This document shows, in pieces, positions 1-8,330 of a stretch of DNA of 19,723 bases. This stretch comes from Hydrogenophilales bacterium RIFOXYD1_FULL_62_11. Lineage in GTDB: Bacteria; Pseudomonadota; Gammaproteobacteria; Burkholderiales; Thiobacillaceae. The notes beneath the pieces were generated by a model. It did no database searches. It had not been told where the DNA came from and saw nothing but the letters and a program-made list of their open reading frames with translations. Both the position numbers and the translations under genes were made by a program. The first letter of the stretch is position 1, and every line of letters starts with the position of its first letter. The stretch is from the NCBI GenBank assembly GCA_001802655.1, contig MGZO01000131.1, forward strand, positions 12,697 through 32,419, written 5' to 3'.

Positions 1-845
1 GGGCGCGCAAGCATGGACTGCCGTGCGTCGAGACCTATCACACGCTGTTCGAAGAATACTTCCACCATTACCTGCCGTTTTTGCCGAAGTCGTGGCTGGC
101 GGCGGCGGCGCGGCTGATTTCGCGCAAGGAATGCGATGGCGTGACGGCGGTGATCGCGCCGTCGTCGGCGATGAAAAACGCGCTGATCGGCTATGGCGTA
201 TCAAGCCCGATCCATATCATTCCCACCGGCCTGCGGCTGGCCGATTTCGCTACCTGCGATGGCGCGGCATTCCGCGCAAAGCACGGCATCGCGCCCGAGC
301 GCCCGGTGATCGCTTGCGTGGGGCGGGTCGCTTTCGAAAAGAACCTCGATTTTCTGTTGCGGGTGACCGAGGCAATCCGCCGCAGTCTGCCCGATGTGCT
401 GTTTGTGATCGCCGGCGAAGGCCCGGCGCGCGCCTCGCTGGAAAAGATGGCTGTGAAGCGCGGGCTCAGCGGCAACGTTCGTTTCATCGGCTATCTCGAA
501 CGCTGCACCGAACTGCCCGCCTGCTACTGCGCGGCCGACGTGTTCGTATTTGCCTCCAAAACCGAAACCCAGGGGCTGGTGCTGCTGGAGGCGATGGCGC
601 TCGGCGTACCGGTGGTGGGCCTGGCCGAAATGGGAACAAAAGATGTGTTGAAGGAGGGCGAAGGCTGCCGCATCGCGCCGGACGATGTCGCCGGGTTTGC
701 CCGGACTTTGCTGCCCTTGCTGTCTGACCGGGGTGCGGCCCGGCAGCTTGGCGAAGCGGGCAAACGTTACGCCGCAGGCTGGAGCGAGGCAAAAATGGAA
801 ACCTCGATTCTCCAGCTTTATCACGCGCTGGCAGATTTGCGCTGA
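1..845 (+). CDS. Family-4 glycosyltransferase (GT-B fold), 5'-truncated by window edge
   Basis: The reading frame is already open at base 3, so the true start lies upstream and about 281 codons of the C-terminal part are present. The C-terminal GT-B nucleotide-sugar-binding domain is clear. It has an IIPTGL turn, a VACVGR-type strand followed by EKNLDFLL, an FVIAGEGP strand, a VRFIGYL strand, and the donor-site segment SKTETQGLVLLEAMA with the E-x7-E arrangement typical of GT4 retaining enzymes. It presumably moves a sugar from a nucleotide donor onto a lipid or glycan at the cytoplasmic face; the acceptor cannot be read from the sequence. The visible N-terminal segment (HTLFEEYFHHYLP) matches the acceptor-side domain of family members that act on glycolipids. 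The next gene on the same strand starts 171 bases downstream, so co-transcription is unproven. Confidence 0.9.
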   Translation, partial: ARKHGLPCVETYHTLFEEYFHHYLPFLPKSWLAAAARLISRKECDGVTAVIAPSSAMKNALIGYGVSSPIHIIPTGLRLADFATCDGAAFRAKHGIAPERPVIACVGRVAFEKNLDFLLRVTEAIRRSLPDVLFVIAGEGPARASLEKMAVKRGLSGNVRFIGYLERCTELPACYCAADVFVFASKTETQGLVLLEAMALGVPVVGLAEMGTKDVLKEGEGCRIAPDDVAGFARTLLPLLSDRGAARQLGEAGKRYAAGWSEAKMETSILQLYHALADLR

Positions 846-937
846 CGCACGCCGGGCAGCTTGCGATGCGAGACGCAATGTCAGGTCGGCGAACCCTCGA
901 AGTGCGGGCTGTCAGCCGGCCGGGTTTCGACGTCCGC

Positions 938-977
938 CATTGCCGTTCACCCGGCTTGACCCGGGTGAACGGCAATG
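938..977. repeat. Perfect 17-bp inverted repeat (hairpin) upstream of gluQ
   Basis: The left arm CATTGCCGTTCACCCGG (938-954) is perfectly complementary to the right arm at 961-977, with a 6-base loop. No T-tract follows on either side, so it is not a canonical intrinsic terminator. It ends 39 bases before the gluQ start. It may be a dispersed palindromic repeat (REP-like), a Rho-independent pause, or an mRNA 3'-end stabiliser for the glycosyltransferase transcript. The structure is seen directly; its role is inference. Confidence 0.8.
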
Positions 978-1016
978 CCAGCATGCCCGCTGACCTGATC
1001 CCGGCCGCCTTCTGTC

Positions 1017-1928
1017 TTGACTCCTCTTGCCTCGCCTTATACAGGCCGCTTTGCCCCGTCGCCCACCGGGCCGCTGCATTTCGGTTCGCTGGTCGCCGCA
1101 GTGGCAAGCTGGCTCGATGCACGTGCGGCAGGTGGACGCTGGCTGGTGCGGATGGAAGACCTCGATCGCCCGCGTTGCGTGGCGGGCGCGGCGGACACCA
1201 TCCTGCGTCAGCTCGAAGCCTATGGCTTGCTTTGGGATGGCACGGTGCTGCTGCAATCGACACGGGACGATGCCTACGCCGCTGCGCTCGAGAGCCTGAA
1301 GCAGCAAGGCCTGGCCTACCCGTGCGCCTGCACGCGCGCCCAGCTTGCGCAGGCACCGCGTAATGCTGAGAGCGAAATCCTGTATCCGGGAACCTGTCGG
1401 GACGGTCTGCCGGCCGGCGCGGCAGCGCGTGCCTGGCGGGTGCGTGTACCAGCCGGCGAGGTCAGGTTTCACGACCGCATTCACGGCGCGCTGTCACAGA
1501 GCCTGTCGCAGGAAGCGGGCGACTTCATCGTCAAACGTGCGGATCAGCTGTTTGCCTATCAGCTCGCCGTGGTGGTGGACGATGCGTGGCAGGGCGTCAC
1601 CGATGTCGTGCGCGGCGCCGATCTGCTGTGGAACACGCCGCGCCAGATCTACCTGCAGGCCCGGCTCGGTCTGCCGACACCGCGTTATGCCCATGTCCCG
1701 CTTATCACCAACAGCGCCGGGCAAAAACTCTCCAAGCAGACCCTGGCACCCGCGCTGCCGCTAAATGGCCAAAGCGCTGTGCTGGAGCAAGCCCTGGTCG
1801 TGTTGGGCCACCCGCCACCAACGGAACTGCAAGGCGCGCCACCCGCCGCGATATTGGCGTGGGCCAGCGCCCACTGGCGAATCGAAAGCGTGCCGGTGCA
1901 GGCAACGATTGCCAACGCTGCGCCCTGA
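1017..1928 (+). CDS. gluQ: Glutamyl-Q tRNA(Asp) synthetase
   Basis: This is a truncated GluRS paralogue that activates glutamate and attaches it to the queuosine base in the anticodon of tRNA-Asp. The catalytic Rossmann domain starts with RFAPSPTGPLHFGS (residues 11-24, HIGH-type signature HFGS) and the KMSKS-type loop is KLSKQ (237-241). The zinc site typical of the family is complete: C103-x-C105 and Y123-x3-C127. At 303 residues it has the short family length and lacks the anticodon-binding domain of GluRS. The start is TTG at 1017, chosen because the next in-frame start codons would cut into the HIGH motif. No strong Shine-Dalgarno sequence is visible. It is followed after 43 bases by a hypothetical gene on the same strand. 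Confidence 0.95.
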   Translation: MTPLASPYTGRFAPSPTGPLHFGSLVAAVASWLDARAAGGRWLVRMEDLDRPRCVAGAADTILRQLEAYGLLWDGTVLLQSTRDDAYAAALESLKQQGLAYPCACTRAQLAQAPRNAESEILYPGTCRDGLPAGAAARAWRVRVPAGEVRFHDRIHGALSQSLSQEAGDFIVKRADQLFAYQLAVVVDDAWQGVTDVVRGADLLWNTPRQIYLQARLGLPTPRYAHVPLITNSAGQKLSKQTLAPALPLNGQSAVLEQALVVLGHPPPTELQGAPPAAILAWASAHWRIESVPVQATIANAAP

Positions 1929-1971
1929 CGGGACAATCCGCTTTCTGTTTACCGTTCACCGCTGACTCAAC

Positions 1972-2526
1972 ATGGCTCAACTCCCCACCGCCGTCGAACA
2001 AGTGCTGCGTGTTCACGCCCCCTTTATCCATGCTGTCGTCAATGCCCTGCGTGATCGCACCCAGCTGCCCGACCTGATGAAGCAGCTCGAAGCCGCAGAG
2101 CAGGCTGGCTGGCCCAAACTGATCGGTGCGCTGCGCCACGTCATCAACGGCCGCCGCGATCCGTCGATCAAGTTGGGACTGGATGACGAAGACTGCATCC
2201 TGCTCGATGCCGTCCTGCTTGGCATCGACAACCCCGCCACCTTGCCGCCGTTGAATGCCCAGCCCGACGGCAGCAGCGCCGCGCCGGGTCTGGCATCGCT
2301 GATCGATGCCTCGGCGCGTGGCGATGCGCAGGCGATGATGGTGCTGGCCAACATGGCGGAACAAATGATCCGGGCGGGCGGCGACATGGCCTTGCTGGGC
2401 GGACGGATGCGGCGGCTGGTGAATGGCGAGCGCGATACCGAGCAATTGATTGCCGGGATGGGCGGCCTGGGGCGCGAACTGGTGATCAGCGTGCTCGACG
2501 AACTGGCCAAATTGCGGCCGCAGTGA
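1972..2526 (+). CDS. Conserved hypothetical protein, 184 aa, helical and soluble
   Basis: I do not recognise a named family. The protein is predicted to be mostly helical, with no signal peptide and no membrane segment. An N-terminal part (about residues 1-75) is rich in amphipathic helices. A short acidic stretch LGLDDEDCILLDAVLLGI lies around residues 66-83, and a C-terminal helical block (about 110-184) is rich in Met, Gly and Leu with the repeated-looking pieces MAEQMIRAGGDMALLGG and GMGGLGRELV. Base composition matches the chromosome, which argues for a resident gene. The ATG at 1972 has no clear ribosome binding site; it is preferred because the N-terminus that follows looks coherent. 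It probably shares a transcript with gluQ. The next element downstream is the promoter of the tRNA gene. Confidence 0.75.
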   Translation: MAQLPTAVEQVLRVHAPFIHAVVNALRDRTQLPDLMKQLEAAEQAGWPKLIGALRHVINGRRDPSIKLGLDDEDCILLDAVLLGIDNPATLPPLNAQPDGSSAAPGLASLIDASARGDAQAMMVLANMAEQMIRAGGDMALLGGRMRRLVNGERDTEQLIAGMGGLGRELVISVLDELAKLRPQ

Positions 2527-2546
2527 ATTTATCGCATTCAAGCCTT

Positions 2547-2576
2547 TTGACAGCCCGGCGGGGCATCGGCTAAAAT
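2547..2576 (+). promoter_or_regulatory. Sigma-70-type promoter for tRNA-Met (and perhaps the miaB operon)
   Basis: TTGACA (2547-2552) is a consensus -35 box and TAAAAT (2571-2576) a near-consensus -10 box, separated by 18 bases. The bases after the -10 box are GC-rich (GCCCGGC), the discriminator type usual at stringently controlled stable-RNA promoters. The predicted start is near 2583, about 40 bases ahead of the mature tRNA 5' end. Confidence 0.7.
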
Positions 2577-2621
2577 GCCCGGCTTTTCGGCGTCCCGTGT
2601 TTTGGGCGCACTGCGAAAAAA

Positions 2622-2698
2622 GGTGATGTAGCTCAGTCGGTTAGAGCATCGGATTCATAATCCGGGGGTCGGTGGTTCAAGTCCACTCATCACCACCA
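2622..2698 (+). tRNA. tRNA-Met (anticodon CAT), elongator type
   Basis: A complete 77-base cloverleaf is visible. The acceptor arm GGTGATG pairs with CATCACC, the D arm GCTC pairs with GAGC, and the anticodon stem TCGGA pairs with TCCGG around the loop TTCATAA (anticodon CAT). The T arm GGTGG pairs with CCACT around TTCAAGT. Discriminator A and an encoded CCA end the gene. A perfectly paired first base pair (G-C) argues against initiator tRNA. Resemblance of the body to bacterial elongator Met, with a GGGTC variable loop, favours Met over the lysidine-modified Ile2 species, but CAT alone cannot exclude Ile2. Confidence 0.95.
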
Positions 2699-2706
2699 CA
2701 TTCCCC

Positions 2707-2726
2707 ACTGCTGCTTTGGCGGCAGT
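2707..2726 (+). other. Hairpin between tRNA-Met and miaB
   Basis: ACTGCTGC (2707-2714) can pair with GCGGCAGT (2719-2726) around a TTTG loop, an 8-bp stem with one G-U pair. No T-tract follows, so it is not an obvious terminator. It is more likely a processing or leader structure on a tRNA-miaB co-transcript. Confidence 0.4.
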
Positions 2727-2761
2727 CTCTGCCCCCAGTCTATTTACTGTTCCGGCGCCCC

Positions 2762-4098
2762 ATGAAAAAAATCTACATCAAAACCTTCGGCTGCCAGATG
2801 AACGAGTACGACTCGGACAAGATGGCCGACGTGCTCAATCTGTCCGAAGGCCTGGTGAAAACCGACACGCCGGAAGACGCCGACGTGATCCTGTTCAACA
2901 CCTGCTCGGTGCGCGAAAAGGCGCAGGAAAAGGTGTTCCATGATCTTGGCCGGGTGCGCCATCTCAAGCTGGCCAATCCCGATCTCATCATCGGTGTCGG
3001 CGGCTGCGTCGCCTCGCAGGAAGGCGCGGCGATCGTGTCGCGCGCGCCGTTCGTCGACGTGGTGTTCGGCCCGCAAACCCTGCACCGCCTGCCCGAACTG
3101 ATCGCGAAGAAACGCGCGACGGGCCGCGCCCAGGTCGATATCAGCTTCCCCGAAATCGAGAAGTTCGACCACCTGCCGCCCGCGCGCATCGAAGGCGCAT
3201 CGGCCTTCGTCTCGATCATGGAAGGCTGTTCCAAATACTGTACCTTCTGCGTCGTGCCCTACACGCGCGGCGAGGAAGTCTCGCGTCCGTTCGACGACGT
3301 GATCGCCGAGGTGGCCGATCTGGCCGAACGCGGCATCAAGGAGGTCACCCTGCTGGGGCAAAACGTCAACGCCTATCAGGGTGCGCTGGACGAAGGCGGC
3401 ACCGCGGATTTTGCCTACCTGCTGGAGATGGTGCACGAGCTCCCCGGCATCGAGCGCATCCGTTACACCACCAGCCACCCGCGTGAAATGACGCAGCGGC
3501 TGATCGAATGCTACGGGCGCCTGCCCAAGCTGGTGTCGCATCTGCACCTGCCGGTGCAGTCGGGTTCCGACCGCGTGCTGGCGGCAATGAAGCGCGGCTA
3601 CACCGTGCTGGAGTTCAAGTCGATCATCCGGAAATTAAGGGAACAGCGTCCCGACCTATGCCTGTCGTCCGACTTCATCATCGGCTTTCCCGGCGAGACA
3701 GAGACCGATTTCGAGGCGACCATGAAGCTGATTGTCGACCTCGATTTTGACGCCAGCTTTTCCTTCATCTACAGCAAGCGCCCCGGCACGCCGGCGGCGG
3801 ATTATGCGGACGATGTGCCCGCCGAGCTGAAATCGCAGCGGCTGATGAAACTGCAGGCGCAGATCGAGGCGCAGGCGCAGCGGGTGAATCAATCCATGGT
3901 CGGCACCGTGCAGCGCGTGCTGGTCGAAGGCCACGCACGCAAGAATGCGGCAGAGCTGGCGGGCCGCACCGACAACAACCGCATCGTCAACTTTGCCGGT
4001 CAGCCGCGTTTGATCGGCCAGTTCGTCGAAGTCACCATCACCCAGGCCTTGCCGCACAGTTTGCGCGGCGAAATCGTCATCCTTGAGAACGTCGCCGC

Positions 4099-4102
<4 letters not shown>
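2762..4102 (+). CDS. miaB: tRNA-2-methylthio-N6-dimethylallyladenosine synthase (radical SAM)
   Basis: MiaB inserts the methylthio group at C2 of i6A37 in tRNAs reading codons that begin with U. The 446-residue product has the full family layout. The N-terminal UPF0004 domain carries the auxiliary [4Fe-4S] cysteines C11, C48 and C82. The radical SAM core has C156-x3-C160-x2-C163 (motif CSKYCTFC), and a C-terminal TRAM domain covers about residues 375-440. An upstream extension of the frame runs through the tRNA and is rejected. ATG at 2762 gives the family N-terminus MKKIYIKTFGCQMN. The start lacks a recognisable Shine-Dalgarno sequence, which is odd for a gene 63 bases behind a tRNA. Its stop overlaps the TTG start of phoH. 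Confidence 0.97.
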
Positions 4103-5059
<957 letters not shown>

Positions 5060-5073
<14 letters not shown>

Positions 5074-5509
5074 ATTCAGCCTGTCGGTGCAGTTCGCGAG
5101 TGAGGCGAACAACCTGCCGAGCCGCGCACAGGTCCGCCGCTGGGTGGCCGCCGCGCTGGAACACCCGGCCGAAGTCACCGTGCGCATTGTCGATGCCGAC
5201 GAAGCGCAGGCGCTCAACCAGGACTACCGTGACAAGGGCTATGTGCCCAATGTGCTGACGTTTGAATATGGCGAGATTACGCCTGGCGTGCTGGGCGGCG
5301 ACGTCGTGATCTGCGCCCCGGTGGTCGAGCGCGAGGCGCGCGAGCAGGGCAAATCCTTACCCAATCATTACGCTCACATGGTGATCCACGGCGTGCTGCA
5401 CCTGCAGGGCTACGACCATATCGAGTCCGCCGAGGCTGAAGCAATGGAGTCGCGCGAAGCCGCTATACTGAAGCGGTTTCATATCCCCAATCCTTATTTT
5501 TCTTCCTGA
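5060..5509 (+). CDS. ybeY: Endoribonuclease YbeY, rRNA maturation factor
   Basis: YbeY is a single-strand-specific metal-dependent RNase needed for 16S rRNA 3'-end maturation and 70S ribosome quality control. The metal site HGVLHLQGYDH is intact, giving the three histidines of the H-x3-H-x5-H signature. An upstream N-strand with VRIVDADEAQALNQDYR and the NVLTFEYG motif are also family-typical. I chose GTG at 5060 (149 aa) because it begins just ahead of the conserved first strand. A longer frame from ATG 5024 adds twelve Arg-rich residues that are read from within phoH. The gene overlaps phoH and is followed after 8 bases by corC. Confidence 0.95.
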
Positions 5510-5517
5510 CGCAAAAA

Positions 5518-6372
5518 ATGGAGTCTGACAGTAGTCCCAAGCCGAGCCTGCTCGAGCGCATATCCCACTGGCTGATGCGCGAGCCCGAAGACCGTGAGCA
5601 GTTGATCGAACTGCTGCACGGCGCGTATGAAAATAGCCTGATGGACGCCGACGCGCTGGCGATGATCGAAGGCGTGCTGCAGGTGTCCGAAATGCGGGTC
5701 GGCGAGATCATGATCCCGCGCGCGCAGATGGACGTCATCGACATTAACGATGCGCCCGAAGTTTTCATCCCGCACGTCATCGAAACCGCGCACTCGCGCT
5801 TTCCGGTCATCGACAAGGACCGCGACGACATTATTGGAATATTGTTGGCGAAGGACCTGCTGCGGCATTACGCCGAGGACGATTCCGATATTCGCGGCAT
5901 GCTGCGCCCGGCGGTGTTCATCCCCGAATCCAAGCGGCTGAATGTGCTGCTGAAGGAGTTCCGCTCCAACCGCAATCACATCGCGATCGTGGTGAACGAA
6001 TACGGCGGTGTCGCAGGCATCGTCACCATCGAGGACGTGCTGGAACAGATCGTTGGCGACATCGAGGACGAATACGACTTCGATGAAACCGAGGACAACA
6101 TCATTCGCGAGCTTGACGGCGTGTTCCGCGTCAAGGCCTCAACCGAAATCGCCGACTTCAACCAGACCCTTGGCGCGCATTTCTCCGACGAGGAGTTCGA
6201 CACCGTCGGCGGCCTCATCGTGTCGCGTTTTGGCCATCTGCCCAAGCGCGGCGAGTCGGTCAAGTTCGAGGGCTTCAATTTCAGCGTGCTGCGCTCCGAC
6301 AGCCGCCGCCTGTACGCCGTGCGCGTGTCGCGCCTGCCACCTGAAGAGGAAGCGCAGCTGCCGCTGGTTTAG
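5518..6372 (+). CDS. corC: CorC/YbeX family protein with CBS pair (HlyC/CorC family)
   Basis: The 284-residue protein has the YbeX architecture. A short N-terminal region (1-65) leads to two CBS domains (about 65-190), which contain IMIPRAQMDVID, HSRFPVIDKDRDDIIG and VVNEYGGVAGIVTIEDVLEQIVG. A C-terminal CorC_HlyC FAD-like/transporter-associated domain (about 205-280) carries FDTVGGLI. There is no transmembrane domain. The family is linked to magnesium/cobalt efflux and, by co-occurrence with ybeZ and ybeY, to ribosome maintenance. ATG at 5518 follows the ybeY stop closely, with no strong ribosome binding site. The operon ends here with an intrinsic terminator. The apolipoprotein N-acyltransferase gene (lnt), often next in this order, is not present. 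Confidence 0.94.
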   Translation: MESDSSPKPSLLERISHWLMREPEDREQLIELLHGAYENSLMDADALAMIEGVLQVSEMRVGEIMIPRAQMDVIDINDAPEVFIPHVIETAHSRFPVIDKDRDDIIGILLAKDLLRHYAEDDSDIRGMLRPAVFIPESKRLNVLLKEFRSNRNHIAIVVNEYGGVAGIVTIEDVLEQIVGDIEDEYDFDETEDNIIRELDGVFRVKASTEIADFNQTLGAHFSDEEFDTVGGLIVSRFGHLPKRGESVKFEGFNFSVLRSDSRRLYAVRVSRLPPEEEAQLPLV

Positions 6373-6393
6373 AGGCTTGAAGAAAGTGTGACT

Positions 6394-6427
6394 GAAGCGG
6401 CTCGCGAAAGTGGAGCCGCTTTCTTTT
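6394..6427 (+). terminator. Intrinsic terminator of the miaB-phoH-ybeY-corC operon
   Basis: AGCGGCTC (6396-6403) pairs perfectly with GAGCCGCT (6413-6420), extended by an A-T pair, around a 9-base loop. It is followed at once by TTCTTTTTG. The stem and T-run sit 24 bases after the corC stop. Confidence 0.9.
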
Positions 6428-6526
6428 TGCGCTATGGATTGCTCAGCTTTCCGTATGGTTTATGGGCCAAAGCTGTCGTCCTGTTGCTTTACCGATAAAG
6501 GACGGTCTGTCATGATCTGACTATCC

Positions 6527-7042
6527 GTGTGGACTGCCAAGAATACAATGACCCCCAGTGACTTGAAGGCACACAAATCGGCCCACAAGCAATTGGCGAC
6601 AATACCGGTGTTTAAGCCGCAAAAGCGTAACAAGCTGCCCAAGCCCTTCAAAGGTCTCGGTGGTCCTAGAATTCAATCCACGGGCATGATCGACGTATCC
6701 GATGATCATGTAGTGTTTATGTTCTGGCGAGACGGTGAAATCCTCACTGACCGATCTTTCTATGCTTATCTGTTTTGCCGTCTCGCTAATGGGGGCCTTA
6801 GCCCGCTGCTTGAGTTTCATTGGCATCCAAGTCATAAGGGATTTCACTGTAAGACGCCATGCAAAACTACGAACGATTACACAAATCGAATGTTGCCTGG
6901 CGCGAGTGAACTTGCGTTGAAAACAAAGCCCAATACCGATCCAAGAAAAGATGACGATCGCTTCGCGTTGGTAATCAGATTTTGTGAGTTATGTGGAATT
7001 TCATTGCCAACTAACGATGCTCAGTCTCAAACATTATGGTGA
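6527..7042 (+). CDS. Uncharacterised accessory protein, first gene of an overlapping pair
   Basis: I do not recognise the family with certainty. The product is 171 residues from GTG 6527, or 164 from ATG 6548 (MTPSDLKAHKSAHKQ); neither has a convincing ribosome binding site. The N-terminal third is basic and Lys/Pro-rich. The middle has a hydrophobic strand (HVVFMFWRDGEI) and then a His/Cys-rich stretch, FHWHPSHKGFHCKTPC, which could bind metal. The C-terminal part holds DDRFALVIRFCELCGISL. There is no signal peptide or membrane helix. A strand-then-His-rich-then-C-terminal-helix layout is reminiscent of DUF6978-type partners of DUF1828 genes, but this is a weak inference. The DNA is visibly AT-richer than its neighbours, and the stop overlaps the next gene by 7 bases, implying coupled translation. 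Confidence 0.7.
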   Translation: MWTAKNTMTPSDLKAHKSAHKQLATIPVFKPQKRNKLPKPFKGLGGPRIQSTGMIDVSDDHVVFMFWRDGEILTDRSFYAYLFCRLANGGLSPLLEFHWHPSHKGFHCKTPCKTTNDYTNRMLPGASELALKTKPNTDPRKDDDRFALVIRFCELCGISLPTNDAQSQTLW

Positions 7043-7797
7043 TCAACAACAACCTTAAGAAGGCGATTTGTTCGCTTTTTGAAGTGCATGCCGATGAGGG
7101 TGGTGTGCAGCGTGTTGTCACGCCACTTGAGTATCCTGGCACCAAAGATTTAATCGTTGTTCGTGTTCGGCCGGTCGATGGTGGATTTGTAATTGACGAA
7201 AACGGAGAGGCCGCTTTTTACTCAGGCCTTAACGGTGGCGACGTGGAATCGGAAGCTGTAGGGCGTTGGGCCGAAGACCTTTCATCCATGTCACCCGTTC
7301 AATTTACCGAAGATGAGAAAATTTCTGCTGTCGCAAACGATGAGCACCTTATTGCGCCGTATATTTTTCGAGTTGCAGAGGCCGCCCAACAGTTGCATGC
7401 AATCGCTACTGCACGCGCGGACCGACAGGCTAGCGATTTCAAAGATCGAATTAAGCAAATCCTTCAAGAGTTGGCATCTGCGGCCAACATTGAGTTGAAG
7501 TCCGATGTGGAACTACCGATCGCAGGCGGCTTGAAGGCAGATCATGTACTTGAGATTGGTAAACCCCTGATCATCATCGCTGCCACATCGGCGACGCGTT
7601 TGCTAGAGGCGGAAGTTATTTACATGCAGTACCGGCAGGACAATAAGCCTGGATACGTATTGGCCGTGGCTGAAAGCCAGAGTGTAATTGGTAAAAAACA
7701 ATATGAACGCGCGGCGTATTACACAAATAAAACCGTCATTTTTAATCAAGATGCCTTTGGGAAATTAATTTCCAACGAAATGGCTAACGTACATTAG
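7036..7797 (+). CDS. DUF1828/DUF1829-like domain protein
   Basis: This 253-residue soluble protein has two parts. The N-terminal part (about 1-95) has the DUF1828-like pattern TPLEYPGTKDLIVVRV followed by DGGFVIDENGEA, where a beta strand, a G-F-x-I-D turn and a GE pair recur in that family. The C-terminal part (about 130-250) has the DUF1829-like features FKDRIKQILQEL, a strand with GGLKADHVLEIGKPLIII, and a final VIFNQDAFGKL. The alternating strand pattern with a D and hydrophobic strands resembles a nuclease-like (PD-(D/E)XK) core, but I see no convincing catalytic lysine. Function is unknown; such genes usually occur in accessory DNA. It starts at ATG 7036 inside the previous gene, with no ribosome binding site of its own. 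Composition is AT-rich: bases 7681-7740 hold 21 G+C of 60. Confidence 0.75.
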   Translation: MVINNNLKKAICSLFEVHADEGGVQRVVTPLEYPGTKDLIVVRVRPVDGGFVIDENGEAAFYSGLNGGDVESEAVGRWAEDLSSMSPVQFTEDEKISAVANDEHLIAPYIFRVAEAAQQLHAIATARADRQASDFKDRIKQILQELASAANIELKSDVELPIAGGLKADHVLEIGKPLIIIAATSATRLLEAEVIYMQYRQDNKPGYVLAVAESQSVIGKKQYERAAYYTNKTVIFNQDAFGKLISNEMANVH

Positions 7798-7834
7798 TCG
7801 CAAGCTATGGAGTGGCAACCGGAACGCAATTTGG

Positions 7835-7865
7835 GGCCTTACCTTTTGCCACAAAAGGCAAGGCC
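7835..7865. terminator. Hairpin between convergent genes, possible bidirectional terminator
   Basis: The 14-base arms at 7835-7848 and 7852-7865 pair with a single mismatch around a 3-base loop. Four-base T and A runs lie inside the arms. It lies in the 89-base gap between the DUF1828-like gene (+) and the lipoprotein gene (-), where a shared terminator would be expected. No strong T-tract follows on either strand. Confidence 0.55.
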
Positions 7866-7886
7866 TGACTCCAAAACTTTGAAGAC

Positions 7887-8330
7887 TCACGTCCCATCCA
7901 TAGTGCGCTGGAACAGAACGCCGCCTTGGGTGACCGAGATTCGGTAGTGGCTGTGGGCCTTCGGTTGCAGATGAATTTCATACTCTCGCGGTGATGCGCC
8001 AAGAGCTGGATACGGAACTATCGAAACGACATACTCACCTGGAGCCAGTGTGAGTGTCAGGATTTCGCTCGTTCTGAAGTAGGCGACCTTTTTCCCATTT
8101 ATTGCCAGAAGTATCGAAGGGCCGCTTCCGAAAAGTCCAGAGTCGCGAGTGATAGTTAATTGCGCAGGATCCACTACGCTCGATTCGATGGATGGAAGCG
8201 CAACAATTCGATCCTTCGGAATAGGGGTCGCGGCAGTTTGATGAACCGGGGTGGTCTCGCAGGCTTGCAGAAGGAGACAACTCAGCAAGAGAGGCGCGAA
8301 ACTGAGGCGCAGAAATCTTGTTTGGGGCAT
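7887..8330 (-). CDS. Small secreted lipoprotein, uncharacterised
   Basis: The 147-residue product begins with a signal peptide: MPQTRFLRLSF, then a Leu-rich core and the lipobox LLQAC, with the modified cysteine at residue 24. The mature part has a short Thr/Pro linker, then a beta-rich domain with ITRDSGLFGSGPSILLAI, NGKKVAYF and LTLAPGEYVVSIVP. This strand pattern resembles small DUF2846/PEGA-like periplasmic lipoproteins in which a short loop (APGEY) closes a beta sandwich; that assignment is tentative. ATG at 8330 is chosen because it directly precedes the signal peptide. An AGG lies about 9 bases upstream on the coding strand. It converges on the DUF1828-like gene and belongs to the same lower-GC patch. 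Confidence 0.8.
   Translation of the reverse strand: MPQTRFLRLSFAPLLLSCLLLQACETTPVHQTAATPIPKDRIVALPSIESSVVDPAQLTITRDSGLFGSGPSILLAINGKKVAYFRTSEILTLTLAPGEYVVSIVPYPALGASPREYEIHLQPKAHSHYRISVTQGGVLFQRTMDGT

Noticed and set aside
484..1356. Minus-strand frame of 290 codons across the spacer and gluQ
   Set aside because: It overlaps the gluQ catalytic region in reverse and has the Arg/Pro-rich shadow character.
2672..2761. N-terminal extension of miaB through the tRNA 3' end
   Set aside because: The extension is encoded by tRNA and leader sequence; MKKIYIKTFGCQMN at 2762 is the known MiaB start.
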